This document shows, piece after piece, positions 1 to 5,084 of a stretch of DNA of 5,183 nucleotides (positions are counted from its first letter, which is position 1; each line of letters starts with the position of its first letter). Location of the stretch: the NCBI GenBank assembly GCA_015904045.1, contig JABMDG010000068.1:10555-15737 (forward strand). The letters run 5' to 3'. Source of the DNA: Nitrospira sp. (GTDB taxonomy: Bacteria > Nitrospirota > Nitrospiria > Nitrospirales > Nitrospiraceae). The notes beneath the pieces are model-generated. The model ran no database searches and had not been told where the DNA came from. It worked only from the letters and a program-made list of their open reading frames with translations. Both the position numbers and the translations under genes were made by a program.

Positions 1-3
1 CCG

Positions 4-9
4 CTCCTT
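4..9 (-). promoter_or_regulatory. Shine-Dalgarno of the next gene beyond the left edge
   Basis: On the minus strand AAGGAG lies four bases after the TAA stop of the cupredoxin gene, and only three bases remain before the window ends. A start codon at normal spacing would fall just outside. This suggests that the cupredoxin pair continues into a further, closely packed gene of the same operon. The motif is seen directly; the downstream gene is inferred. Confidence 0.5.
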
Positions 10-12
10 TTC

Positions 13-495
13 TTATTGCCCCACGATGATTCTGCCACCGAGGTCTGCATCGGCTCGATGCAGGGGACAGTAGAACCGATAGGTCACCATCTCTCCCTCG
101 GCGGCGTTCACATCGCTTGCCATGCGCTCCCTATCGATCACGGTCTGGTCGGTCCCTTCCGGCGGCACGGTAATCCGCACAGGCCTGGTGATCTGCACAC
201 CGTTCTCTTCTACGGACTCAAACAAACCCGGGGCCTCGAACACATGTGTCCGGTCGGTCGGATTGTCAAACCGAAACACCAACGGTTCCGCGAAATCTTT
301 GCTCCGACGAATGACGATGTTCATGGGAAGCCATACCGCTTGCTGATTGTCGGCCTCACGCGCGACAAACACGACCTCCTTCGCCGCTCCGGCAGACGGC
401 ATGGCACATACTCCGCCGCCGATCACACACCCGAGCCATATCCCGACGGCGCGAGCGACGTATCGGCGAAGCCCATTCATGCAACTGCCGCTCAT
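13..495 (-). CDS. exported cupredoxin-fold protein A
   Basis: Predicted periplasmic single-domain cupredoxin of 160 residues, likely an electron carrier or copper protein. A basic N-terminus and hydrophobic stretch (about residues 9-38) end in AGAA, a plausible signal peptidase I site. The mature part has the usual copper-ligand spacing: His84 in THVFEAPG, then Cys143 and His146 in YCPLH, followed by a GGRIIVG end strand. Aligned with plastocyanin (C-x2-H-x4-M), the axial Met position is Asp151, so this is not a textbook blue copper site. The ATG at 495 overlaps the stop of the upstream cupredoxin gene as ATGA, pointing to translational coupling. GGAGG lies only three bases before that ATG, so the ATG at 480 (Met6) is an alternative start. 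The substrate and partner are unknown. The fold call is firm; bound copper is inference. Confidence 0.8.
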   Translation of the reverse strand: MSGSCMNGLRRYVARAVGIWLGCVIGGGVCAMPSAGAAKEVVFVAREADNQQAVWLPMNIVIRRSKDFAEPLVFRFDNPTDRTHVFEAPGLFESVEENGVQITRPVRITVPPEGTDQTVIDRERMASDVNAAEGEMVTYRFYCPLHRADADLGGRIIVGQ

Positions 496-986
496 CCCCC
501 TCCGATATCTCCACGGGTTTCAATCACAAACAACTCGCCTTTTACCTCAGGATGGATATCGCACCACAGGGCATGCCGCACAGTATCGGCTCCACCGGTG
601 CTTGGATCGAAACTCGAGGGCGCCGTAGAGAACCGCAAGGTCATCGTCTTTCCCGCATCGACATGAAAAGACTTGAACTTCTTTCCTCGTACCTCAAGAC
701 CGCCGTCGACCTTCACGGGAATGTCCTTGAACAACGGCGACGCCAAGCCGTGTGTCACGGCATCTTGGTTTCGAACCACGATGATCGTCTCTTGCGAGGG
801 CATCGTGGACCCGACGGTTTCATAGCCGTGCTGGCGGTCCTTGATGGTGATCTCTATCTTCGAAGGCGGCGCCCCCATTCCCTTGCTCTGCGCATACGCC
901 ATTTCGTACCCACCACTCCACGCCATCAACGTCGCGACGGCGAGCGGAATGGTTATCACAGCTGTTCCAGATCGTCGGACACTCAT
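492..986 (-). CDS. exported cupredoxin-fold protein B
   Basis: Predicted periplasmic cupredoxin of 164 residues. The N-terminal signal peptide has Arg4-Arg5, a hydrophobic core (about 8-23) and a possible cleavage after AYA near residue 32. The fold signature is His79 in THGLASPLF, followed by Cys142 and His145 in WCDIHPEVKGELFVIE. Many related proteins have C-x2-H-P-x-M, but here the Met position is Val148, so the axial ligand seems absent. A stretch of about 60 residues between the first His and the Cys is typical of stand-alone cupredoxins. The start is supported by GGGAGG a few bases upstream of the ATG. The gene overlaps cupredoxin A by four bases, and both share a TH-x-n-P-L/G-L-F pattern after the first ligand, so they may be old paralogs used together. 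The electron partners are not known; the diheme and monoheme cytochromes upstream are candidates. Confidence 0.82.
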   Translation of the reverse strand: MSVRRSGTAVITIPLAVATLMAWSGGYEMAYAQSKGMGAPPSKIEITIKDRQHGYETVGSTMPSQETIIVVRNQDAVTHGLASPLFKDIPVKVDGGLEVRGKKFKSFHVDAGKTMTLRFSTAPSSFDPSTGGADTVRHALWCDIHPEVKGELFVIETRGDIGGG

Positions 987-1123
987 TGTTCCCTCCCTTT
1001 TAGATGGATGACTCTCACGTTTCCTTCCTACTCGATGCTCCTCACTGCCTCACTAGCTTTGCCCCGGCGCCTCCTTTGAAACACTCACCTTCCATCTCAA
1101 TCCATAACTGACCAAGCTTCTGT

Positions 1124-1579
1124 TCATGAAGCCTTATAGGTGACGTCTCCTTTGGCCTCTCGCGGCTTATCTGGCTTTTCATGCGAATGCGGGTTCAATG
1201 TGATAGCGATGTCGGGGGTGACGGCAATAGATTGGTGAACCGTACAGCCGTGCGCGACCTTCAAGAGCCGGTCTCGTTGTTCCGCCGTGATTCGATGGGG
1301 AAGATGGACGGCAAGATTGATCCGGCCGACACGGTGGGGTTGTTCCGCCATTGCCCAATCCGCATCGACCCTCAGACCCTCACGAGAAATATTGTGTCGC
1401 GCACAAAACCGGCCTACGAAGTAGGCCACGCAGCTCGCCACGGAGCCGACAAAGAGTTCAACCGGACTCATTCCGGCATCCTGCCCCCCGTCCACCGCCG
1501 GCTGGTCGGTGACGATGCGATGTTTGCCGCTCGTGATGTCGTAGCGAGTCCCGCCATGGTAAGCCGCTGTGAGTTTCAT
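1124..1579 (-). CDS. OsmC/Ohr-family protein 1
   Basis: OsmC-family proteins are usually cytoplasmic thiol peroxidases acting on organic hydroperoxides through a Cys pair; some members have other thiol-related roles. From the ATG at 1579 this is 151 residues, close to the family norm. Both expected cysteines are present: Cys50 in GSVASC at the start of the long central helix, and Cys112 in HGCTVHQS. A third, Cys59, lies in RFCARH. SPVELFVGSVASC is a classic family signature. The C-terminal tail (PHSHEKPDKPREAKG) is charged and probably flexible. An in-frame ATG at 1603 would add MTTDEHTT, but those codons lie inside a heptad repeat array. The body beginning MKLTAAYHGG matches family N-termini, so the shorter start is preferred. 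Neither start has a good ribosome site. No signal peptide is visible, unlike its exported neighbours. Confidence 0.85.
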   Translation of the reverse strand: MKLTAAYHGGTRYDITSGKHRIVTDQPAVDGGQDAGMSPVELFVGSVASCVAYFVGRFCARHNISREGLRVDADWAMAEQPHRVGRINLAVHLPHRITAEQRDRLLKVAHGCTVHQSIAVTPDIAITLNPHSHEKPDKPREAKGDVTYKAS

Positions 1580-1590
1580 CGTAGTATGCT

Positions 1591-1678
1591 CGTCAGTCGT
1601 CATTCGTCATTCGTCAACCGTAGAAAGACAGGATGACTCCTGGTCCGGCCATTGCCGATTGACGGATGACGATTGACG
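1591..1678. repeat. inverted pair of CGNNTGA heptad arrays (copy 1)
   Basis: The left array (1591-1620) has four 7-base units, reading on the minus strand as CGGTTGA, CGAATGA, CGAATGA, CGACTGA. The right array (1656-1678) reads on the plus strand as CGATTGA, CGGATGA, CGATTGA plus CG. The 23-base arms 1598-1620 and 1656-1678 are inverted copies with three mismatches, separated by a 35-base loop. Inside the loop is a small perfect hairpin, CAGGA/TCCTG at 1629-1642. The right array ends two bases after the TGA stop of the diheme cytochrome gene, and the left array overlaps the upstream ATG option of the OsmC gene. No T-run follows, so it is not a standard intrinsic terminator. A REP-like or mRNA 3'-end hairpin element is the likeliest reading. 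Confidence 0.75.
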
Positions 1679-1680
1679 TC

Positions 1681-2535
1681 TCAGTACGGCGCATCCGCAG
1701 GCTTCTCGCCTTTCGGCCAATCATTGACCTTGCCCGGAAAGTCAGGACGGGGCTGACTGTTGATGTAAGCCGCGGCATCGAAGGCTTCGTCGTCCGTCAC
1801 CGTCCATCCCCATCCACGGGGCATATTCGCCTTGATGAATGACGCCGCGATGCCGACCCTTGCCATATCCGCACCGATCGTGTAGGAGCGCGGTCCCCAG
1901 ACCGGCGGCCCCGCCATTGTCCCTTGCCCATCGGTCCCATGGCAGAACACACATTTCTTCGCGTACACGTTTTTACCGTTGGAAGGATCCGGAGGACGGG
2001 CCGGCGTAATGCGGGGAATTCCTCTCCATGGCACGGTGCTGCCGGTCGGTACATTCTTCGACAACCAGTTGATGTAGGCGACGACGGCCGCCAGCTTCGT
2101 ACTGTCCGGCGGGAGCGCCTTGCCGTTCATACTCCGCTCGACACATTCGTTGATCCGGTCGGTGAGGCTTATCTTCCGGCCCGCGCGGGCGCGGTATTCC
2201 GGATAGAGACCGCTGATGCCGACGAACGACGCGGTGTTGGGATTGAGCCCCGCATCGAGGTGGCAATTCGTGCAGGTGAGCGCGTTACCGACATAGGGCT
2301 TGCCATACGCTCGGGTATCGACCACCATCAGGTACCCCATACGAATCGCTTCGCCCCGCACGTCGCCCGGAATGGTGTCCGGCGAAGGCGGCAAGAACAA
2401 CGGATCAATGCCCGACGCCCGTTCTGCCCCGGACCCCGCCTCCGGTTGTCCGGCCACACGCGGAGGCGGCACACACCCGGCGGCAAGGGTGAACAAACTG
2501 AGTGCTGCGATGCCGGCCATCGCCAATCCGCGCAT
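1681..2535 (-). CDS. TsdA-like diheme cytochrome c (thiosulfate dehydrogenase/tetrathionate reductase family), lipoprotein
   Basis: TsdA interconverts thiosulfate and tetrathionate in the periplasm using two c-type hemes. From the ATG at 2535 this protein has 284 residues. The signal peptide ends in LAAGC, a permissive lipobox with Cys21, suggesting a membrane anchor. A Pro/Gly/Ala-rich linker follows. The N-terminal domain has GNALTCTNCHLDAG (heme 1: Cys88, Cys91, His92) and Cys131 in ECVERSMNGK, which sits where TsdA has its essential heme-ligating Cys. The C-terminal class I domain has CVFCHG (Cys195, Cys198, His199), PPVWGPRSY, and KANMPRG with Met238 as the likely axial ligand. Asn237 precedes it, where Allochromatium TsdA has Lys. 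The C-terminus (RPDFPGKVNDWPKG) also fits the family. A GTG at 2541 is an alternative start, but GAGG eight bases before the ATG favours the shorter one. The DUF2892 gene ends ten bases upstream, so the two are probably co-transcribed. The direction of catalysis cannot be read from sequence. Confidence 0.82.
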   Translation of the reverse strand: MRGLAMAGIAALSLFTLAAGCVPPPRVAGQPEAGSGAERASGIDPLFLPPSPDTIPGDVRGEAIRMGYLMVVDTRAYGKPYVGNALTCTNCHLDAGLNPNTASFVGISGLYPEYRARAGRKISLTDRINECVERSMNGKALPPDSTKLAAVVAYINWLSKNVPTGSTVPWRGIPRITPARPPDPSNGKNVYAKKCVFCHGTDGQGTMAGPPVWGPRSYTIGADMARVGIAASFIKANMPRGWGWTVTDDEAFDAAAYINSQPRPDFPGKVNDWPKGEKPADAPY

Positions 2536-2543
2536 GATCACAA

Positions 2544-2547
2544 CCTC
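2544..2547 (-). promoter_or_regulatory. Shine-Dalgarno deciding the TsdA-like start
   Basis: GAGG on the minus strand lies eight bases before the ATG at 2535 but only two before the in-frame GTG at 2541, so it supports the ATG. It overlaps the TGA stop of the upstream DUF2892 gene, which would couple translation of the two genes. Confidence 0.5.
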
Positions 2548-2764
2548 ATTTCTTCCCGCCCGAAGTCGAGTGGCACGTGTTGATGCCCAACAGAGACGTG
2601 AGCGGGCAATACCCGATCACTCCGGTGGCAAGAAACACAACACCCAGCGTCAGCGCGACGCCCATCCCGACACCGGAAAGCCCGCCAAACGCTCCGACGC
2701 CGATAAGTAGCAGGCCCCCGACGATGCGGATCGGCTTTTCGAATCCTCCCACGTTGCAAATCAT
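2546..2764 (-). CDS. DUF2892 (YgaP transmembrane-domain type) small membrane protein
   Basis: A 72-residue inner-membrane protein with two hydrophobic helices (about 13-31 and 34-52) separated by a Gly-rich turn. It begins with MICNVGGFEKPIRIVGG and ends with the family signature CPLTSLLGINTC. This matches the DUF2892 family, the same module that forms the C-terminal membrane hairpin of the E. coli rhodanese YgaP. Here it stands alone, without a rhodanese domain. Conserved Cys53 and Cys64 flank the TSLLGIN loop, with a third Cys at position 3. AAGGAGG seven bases before the ATG is an excellent ribosome site. It lies 92 bases after the cytochrome c gene and ten bases before the TsdA-like gene. 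Its biochemical role is unknown; the link of this family with rhodaneses and sulfur genes fits the neighbourhood. Confidence 0.85.
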   Translation of the reverse strand: MICNVGGFEKPIRIVGGLLLIGVGAFGGLSGVGMGVALTLGVVFLATGVIGYCPLTSLLGINTCHSTSGGKK

Positions 2765-2856
2765 GGCTCAACCTCCTTCATCGGTTCTTGCAGAACACCC
2801 GTTCCGCCCTTGGCTGTCGGCCTATGAGAGACACCTCTCGGCAAATGGATTCAGCT

Positions 2857-3240
2857 TCACGGCTTCTCCTCGGAACCGACCCCAAGCGTGCGCACGTAAG
2901 CCAGGACGTCCCAAATCTCATCGTCGGAGAGTGCGTGTTTCCATGCTCCCATGGCGGTATTGGGTTTGCCCTCATGAATGCGTTTGAAGAGCGTGCCATC
3001 GAGACGGTTCTGCACGGCGGAGGAGCCGAGATCGGCCGGCGGAGGAACGAGCTTGATCCCCTGTGCCCCCTTGCCGTCGATGCCATGACAGCGGATGCAC
3101 GTATTCGCATAGATTTCGCGTCCGCTGACCGAATCGCCCTCCTTGGTCACAGCTGAAAGGTCCTTCACACCAACCCCTCCGGCAAATCCGGCCGACACAA
3201 TCGCGATAACGAGGCCGAGCCCGATGTTCGTGAGGCGCAT
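2857..3240 (-). CDS. periplasmic class I monoheme cytochrome c
   Basis: A 127-residue exported cytochrome c, probably a soluble or signal-anchored electron carrier in the periplasm. The N-terminal hydrophobic segment (residues 6-24) is a signal peptide without a lipobox Cys. The single heme site is CIRCHG (Cys48, Cys51, His52) after GREIYANTC, followed by DGKGAQG and a PPPADL loop typical of small cytochromes. Met97 in NTAMGAWK is the expected second axial ligand. The final helix SDDEIWDVLAYVRTLG is characteristic of the family. GGGGGAGG six bases before the ATG gives a strong ribosome site. It heads the cluster after about 310 non-coding bases, so a promoter for the downstream genes probably lies in that gap. 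Its position suggests it serves the TsdA-like enzyme as electron partner; this is inference. Confidence 0.88.
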   Translation of the reverse strand: MRLTNIGLGLVIAIVSAGFAGGVGVKDLSAVTKEGDSVSGREIYANTCIRCHGIDGKGAQGIKLVPPPADLGSSAVQNRLDGTLFKRIHEGKPNTAMGAWKHALSDDEIWDVLAYVRTLGVGSEEKP

Positions 3241-3549
3241 AGGTAACCTCCCCCTGCATCCGACATTGCGAGGGGTATGCCATTCTTTCAGATTGTCTGA
3301 GGTCGTCGATGAGAGAAACTCTTCAATCTGCCGCAGGCTTATCCATCACGAATATGGAATCAGGACAAGGAGAAGAGGACGTTGGCGAGAAACACCCCAG
3401 TGCTCATTTCACCACTGGCGCAAGATGCTACAGCGTGGGGGGACGACGGTTAGCTGTCATTCGTCAAACGAAAACTGATCACAAGATGTTAGGAACCGGC
3501 AGGCCTTCAACCCGATTGACGGCTAACGATTCACGCTTGACGTGCTTGT
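3241..3549. other. 309-base intergenic region upstream of the redox cluster
   Basis: There is no convincing gene here. It contains the second heptad inverted repeat (described separately), a short perfect palindrome TCAGA-TTG-TCTGA at 3288-3300 about 50 bases upstream of the cytochrome start, and the cytochrome ribosome site. No clear sigma-70 or sigma-54 promoter could be picked out by eye on the minus strand. By position it is the natural place for the cluster's promoter. Confidence 0.5.
3449..3542. repeat. inverted pair of CGNNTGA heptad arrays (copy 2)
   Basis: The left array (3450-3470) reads on the minus strand as CGTTTGA, CGAATGA, CAGCTAA. The right array (3513-3542) reads on the plus strand as CGATTGA, CGGCTAA, CGATTCA, CGCTTGA plus CG. 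The 15-base arms 3449-3463 and 3513-3527 are inverted copies with two mismatches around a loop of about 50 bases. The layout matches copy 1: the same heptad phase, the same inward orientation, a similar loop, and the right array lying just after a minus-strand stop codon (here the OsmC protein 2 gene, seven bases away). No T-run is present, so it is not an ordinary intrinsic terminator. It probably belongs to a dispersed REP-like family. Confidence 0.7.
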
Positions 3550-3984
3550 TCACCGGATGACCGGCTCCAATGTCACCGTGGCTTTCATCGAGTTGGAGAT
3601 CAGGCAATTGGCTTCGGCCTTTTCGATCAGCTCCTTGGCCTTGGCGGCATCGGCTTCCGACTCCAGCGTAATTGTCGGTTTGATCACGATGGCGGTGAAC
3701 TGAAACTTTCCCTCTACCAGCTCCAACCGACCTTCAGCCGTGCTCTCGTAGGCAGAAAAGGCAAGACCGGCCCGTTCGGCGACGGCCAAGAACGTCGTCA
3801 TCAGACACACATTCGCCGAGGCCACAAACAGATCTTCCGGTGACCAGATCCCCTCATGCCCCTTGAATTCCGGTGGTGTCGCCACCTCCACGTCCGGCTT
3901 GCCTGGGCAGGATATTGTTCCTTTGCGGTGGTCCGTCCATTTAACCGTCGTATGGTACAAATAGACTTTGCTCCGAGTGTCCAT
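3550..3984 (-). CDS. OsmC/Ohr-family protein 2
   Basis: A cytoplasmic OsmC-family protein of 144 residues, likely a thiol-dependent peroxidase or related thiol enzyme. Residues 8-50 form the N-terminal beta sheet with TVKWTDHRKG and EVATPPEFKGHEG. SPEDLFVASANVC carries Cys60 at the start of the central helix, and EANCLISNSMK carries Cys127, so both expected cysteines are present. The C-terminus (KATVTLEPVI) is the family's last strand. A run of purines with AGGGG about six bases before the ATG supports the start. It differs strongly from the other OsmC protein in the window (no YFVGRFCARH segment and no histidine-rich tail), so the two are separate subfamilies rather than a recent duplication. 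It lies 56 bases downstream of the broken DsrE gene, with which it may once have formed an operon. Confidence 0.87.
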   Translation of the reverse strand: MDTRSKVYLYHTTVKWTDHRKGTISCPGKPDVEVATPPEFKGHEGIWSPEDLFVASANVCLMTTFLAVAERAGLAFSAYESTAEGRLELVEGKFQFTAIVIKPTITLESEADAAKAKELIEKAEANCLISNSMKATVTLEPVIR

Positions 3985-4040
3985 ATCATCCCCTTTCCGT
4001 TTCGTTCACTCCTCCCCCTTTATCCCTCACGGTTCAGACC

Positions 4041-4497
4041 TCACGGCTTGGCATTAGCCCACCCCTGCTCCTGCCGCTCCATCAGCCGGACCATCGCTGG
4101 CACCGTATCCCCTATTTCCTCGATCAAATCATCCCGCGTGAGCTTCGCAGCCTTCATCGTGTTTGAACAGGCGGTGTGTACTGCACCCCGAACTTGGCCT
4201 TCAATCGGGCCAACTCTTCTCTGAAAGCCGTCGTGGCTTTCGTCAACAGCGCGATCCCGCACCCTGCGCCGCCACCTCGAGTTGAAGCCGCTCCCGGCCC
4301 ACTTCCTGATAGAGATTGCGGATGTTGTTCAGCGCCTTGTGCTGGACTCGTTCGTCGCTTGAATTCATGTCTATGACGAAACGTTGCGAGCGATTGGTTC
4401 CGCCGACTTCGCTGGTTTCCGGACTCTTGGCCTGAGGAGAAAGCAAGAGTGGGAGAAGGAGGACGGCTACAACCGCGAATTATTTTCTCATGAACAT
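4041..4497 (-). pseudogene. exported DsrE/DsrF-family protein, inactivated
   Basis: DsrE-family proteins are small sulfur-relay or related proteins. Three reading frames join into one about 150-residue protein. It starts at the ATG at 4491 (or 4497) with AAGGA upstream, MRK, then an in-frame TAA at 4480-4482, then a signal peptide (FAVVAVLLLPLLLS-PQA). RFVIDMNSSDERVQHKALNN through VAAQGAG follows. Near 4256-4258 one base seems missing from a short C run, moving the frame to IALLTKATTAFREELARLKA and FGVQYT. At 4174-4179 an extra two bases (GTGT) shift it again to TACSNTMKAAKLTRDDL, ending EQGWANAKP, the usual family C-terminus with the conserved Cys. The span from 4491 is 451 bases; correcting -1 and +2 gives 450, a whole number of codons. 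Neighbouring genes are intact, so random sequencing error is less likely than true decay, although indel errors cannot be excluded. Confidence 0.82.
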
Positions 4498-4534
4498 TCT
4501 TTCCTTTCCGCCTCCATCACGAAATGCCCGACAA

Positions 4535-5071
4535 CTACCTCTGTAGGTGTGTCACGGCCCAGATGAAGAAAAGGCCATAGACGCAGCCGAAGAACCAGGG
4601 AAAACTGACGGCGCGATGGGCCCACCATTGCCGGTGCTGGCGAAACGCCCAGTTCGGCTTGAAGACGGGAGGCTCGTTGCGTGGATCTTCGATCATCTGT
4701 CGCGTTTCATGGAGTCGATAGAGGCCTAAGATGAGTTTCTGCCCTTGCCACTCCGGCGAAAATTCAATTCCCCTCAACTGCCACTCCCACAGTGCATTCT
4801 GCCCAGAAAGACGGCCGAGGACGATCGCCATTTGAAGACTGAGCAGAGTGCCAAAGATACAAAGAAGGAGGATCAGGACGGTGAGCGACGTAGCCAGCGA
4901 CTCTCTTGACACAATCAGTCCAATCACGGCAACGAAGATGGAATTGGCCGTCAAGTAGTCCGAGAGCATCGAGTGATAATCCCGCACCCCTGAGGTCCAG
5001 AGAGTGAGGAGACGATCGTAGGTCTCCTTAAGACCGGATTCTTGTTGCGTTGTCCTGGTTTCGCTACTCAC
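4535..5071 (-). CDS. hypothetical membrane protein with three predicted helices
   Basis: I do not recognise this family. From the GTG at 5071 it has 178 residues. A polar N-terminus with a possible short helix (residues 11-40, ending in DYHSMLSDYLTANS) leads into two hydrophobic segments at about 41-54 and 59-85. A soluble stretch of some 65 residues follows, rich in Trp, Gln and Arg (ALWEWQLRGIEFSPEWQGQK and HETRQMIEDP). A last membrane segment lies at about 153-174 before TAG. The frame stays open to a GTG at 5146, but those 25 codons overlap the end of an upstream gene read in another frame, and the start at 5071 follows that gene's stop by 13 bases with a weak GAGA upstream. No catalytic or binding motif is visible. 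It ends 37 bases before the DsrE remnant. Confidence 0.68.
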   Translation of the reverse strand: MSSETRTTQQESGLKETYDRLLTLWTSGVRDYHSMLSDYLTANSIFVAVIGLIVSRESLATSLTVLILLLCIFGTLLSLQMAIVLGRLSGQNALWEWQLRGIEFSPEWQGQKLILGLYRLHETRQMIEDPRNEPPVFKPNWAFRQHRQWWAHRAVSFPWFFGCVYGLFFIWAVTHLQR

Positions 5072-5084
5072 CGCAATTCTCTTT

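Noticed and set aside
16..666. Long plus-strand open frame (216 codons) opposite the cupredoxins
   Set aside because: It is antisense to two genes with signal peptides, ligand motifs and ribosome sites. Its own translation is low-complexity, Pro/His/Arg-rich and shows no domain; such shadows are common in GC-rich DNA.
987..1123. 137-base gap between OsmC protein 1 and cupredoxin B, searched for promoter, terminator or small gene
   Set aside because: Only the ribosome site of cupredoxin B is clear. An AAAGGAGG further up has no start codon at suitable spacing, and no promoter pair or terminator stem was found.
1181..1636. Plus-strand open frame opposite OsmC protein 1
   Set aside because: It is a shadow of a clear OsmC gene, shows no domain and runs into the repeat array.
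1924..2583. Plus-strand open frame (219 codons) opposite the diheme cytochrome
   Set aside because: The opposite strand has two CxxCH motifs and full family similarity. The plus frame is Arg-rich without recognisable structure or ribosome site.
2784..2839. Small hairpins GTTCT-TGC-AGAAC (2784-2796) and GAGAG-ACAC-CTCTC (2826-2839) between the cytochrome and DUF2892 genes
   Set aside because: The stems have only five base pairs and no T-run follows on the minus strand, so neither can be called a terminator or operator from sequence alone.
3288..3300. Palindrome TCAGA-TTG-TCTGA upstream of the cytochrome c gene
   Set aside because: The arms are short, there is a single copy and no recognisable promoter beside it; it could be an operator but chance is as likely.
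3360..3407. Minus-strand 15-codon frame MSTGVFLANVLFSLS, a possible leader peptide before the cytochrome
   Set aside because: There is no convincing ribosome site and no attenuator-like structure tied to it; a frame this short is expected by chance.
4041..4262. Separate 73-residue gene
   Set aside because: Only its C-terminal two thirds, from TACSNTM onward, resembles DsrE. The upstream part is an out-of-frame reading of the DsrE body.
4243..4446. Separate small gene starting at a TTG
   Set aside because: It is the middle-left part of the broken DsrE gene. Its signal peptide lies upstream in the same frame behind a stop codon, and its end matches the first frameshift.
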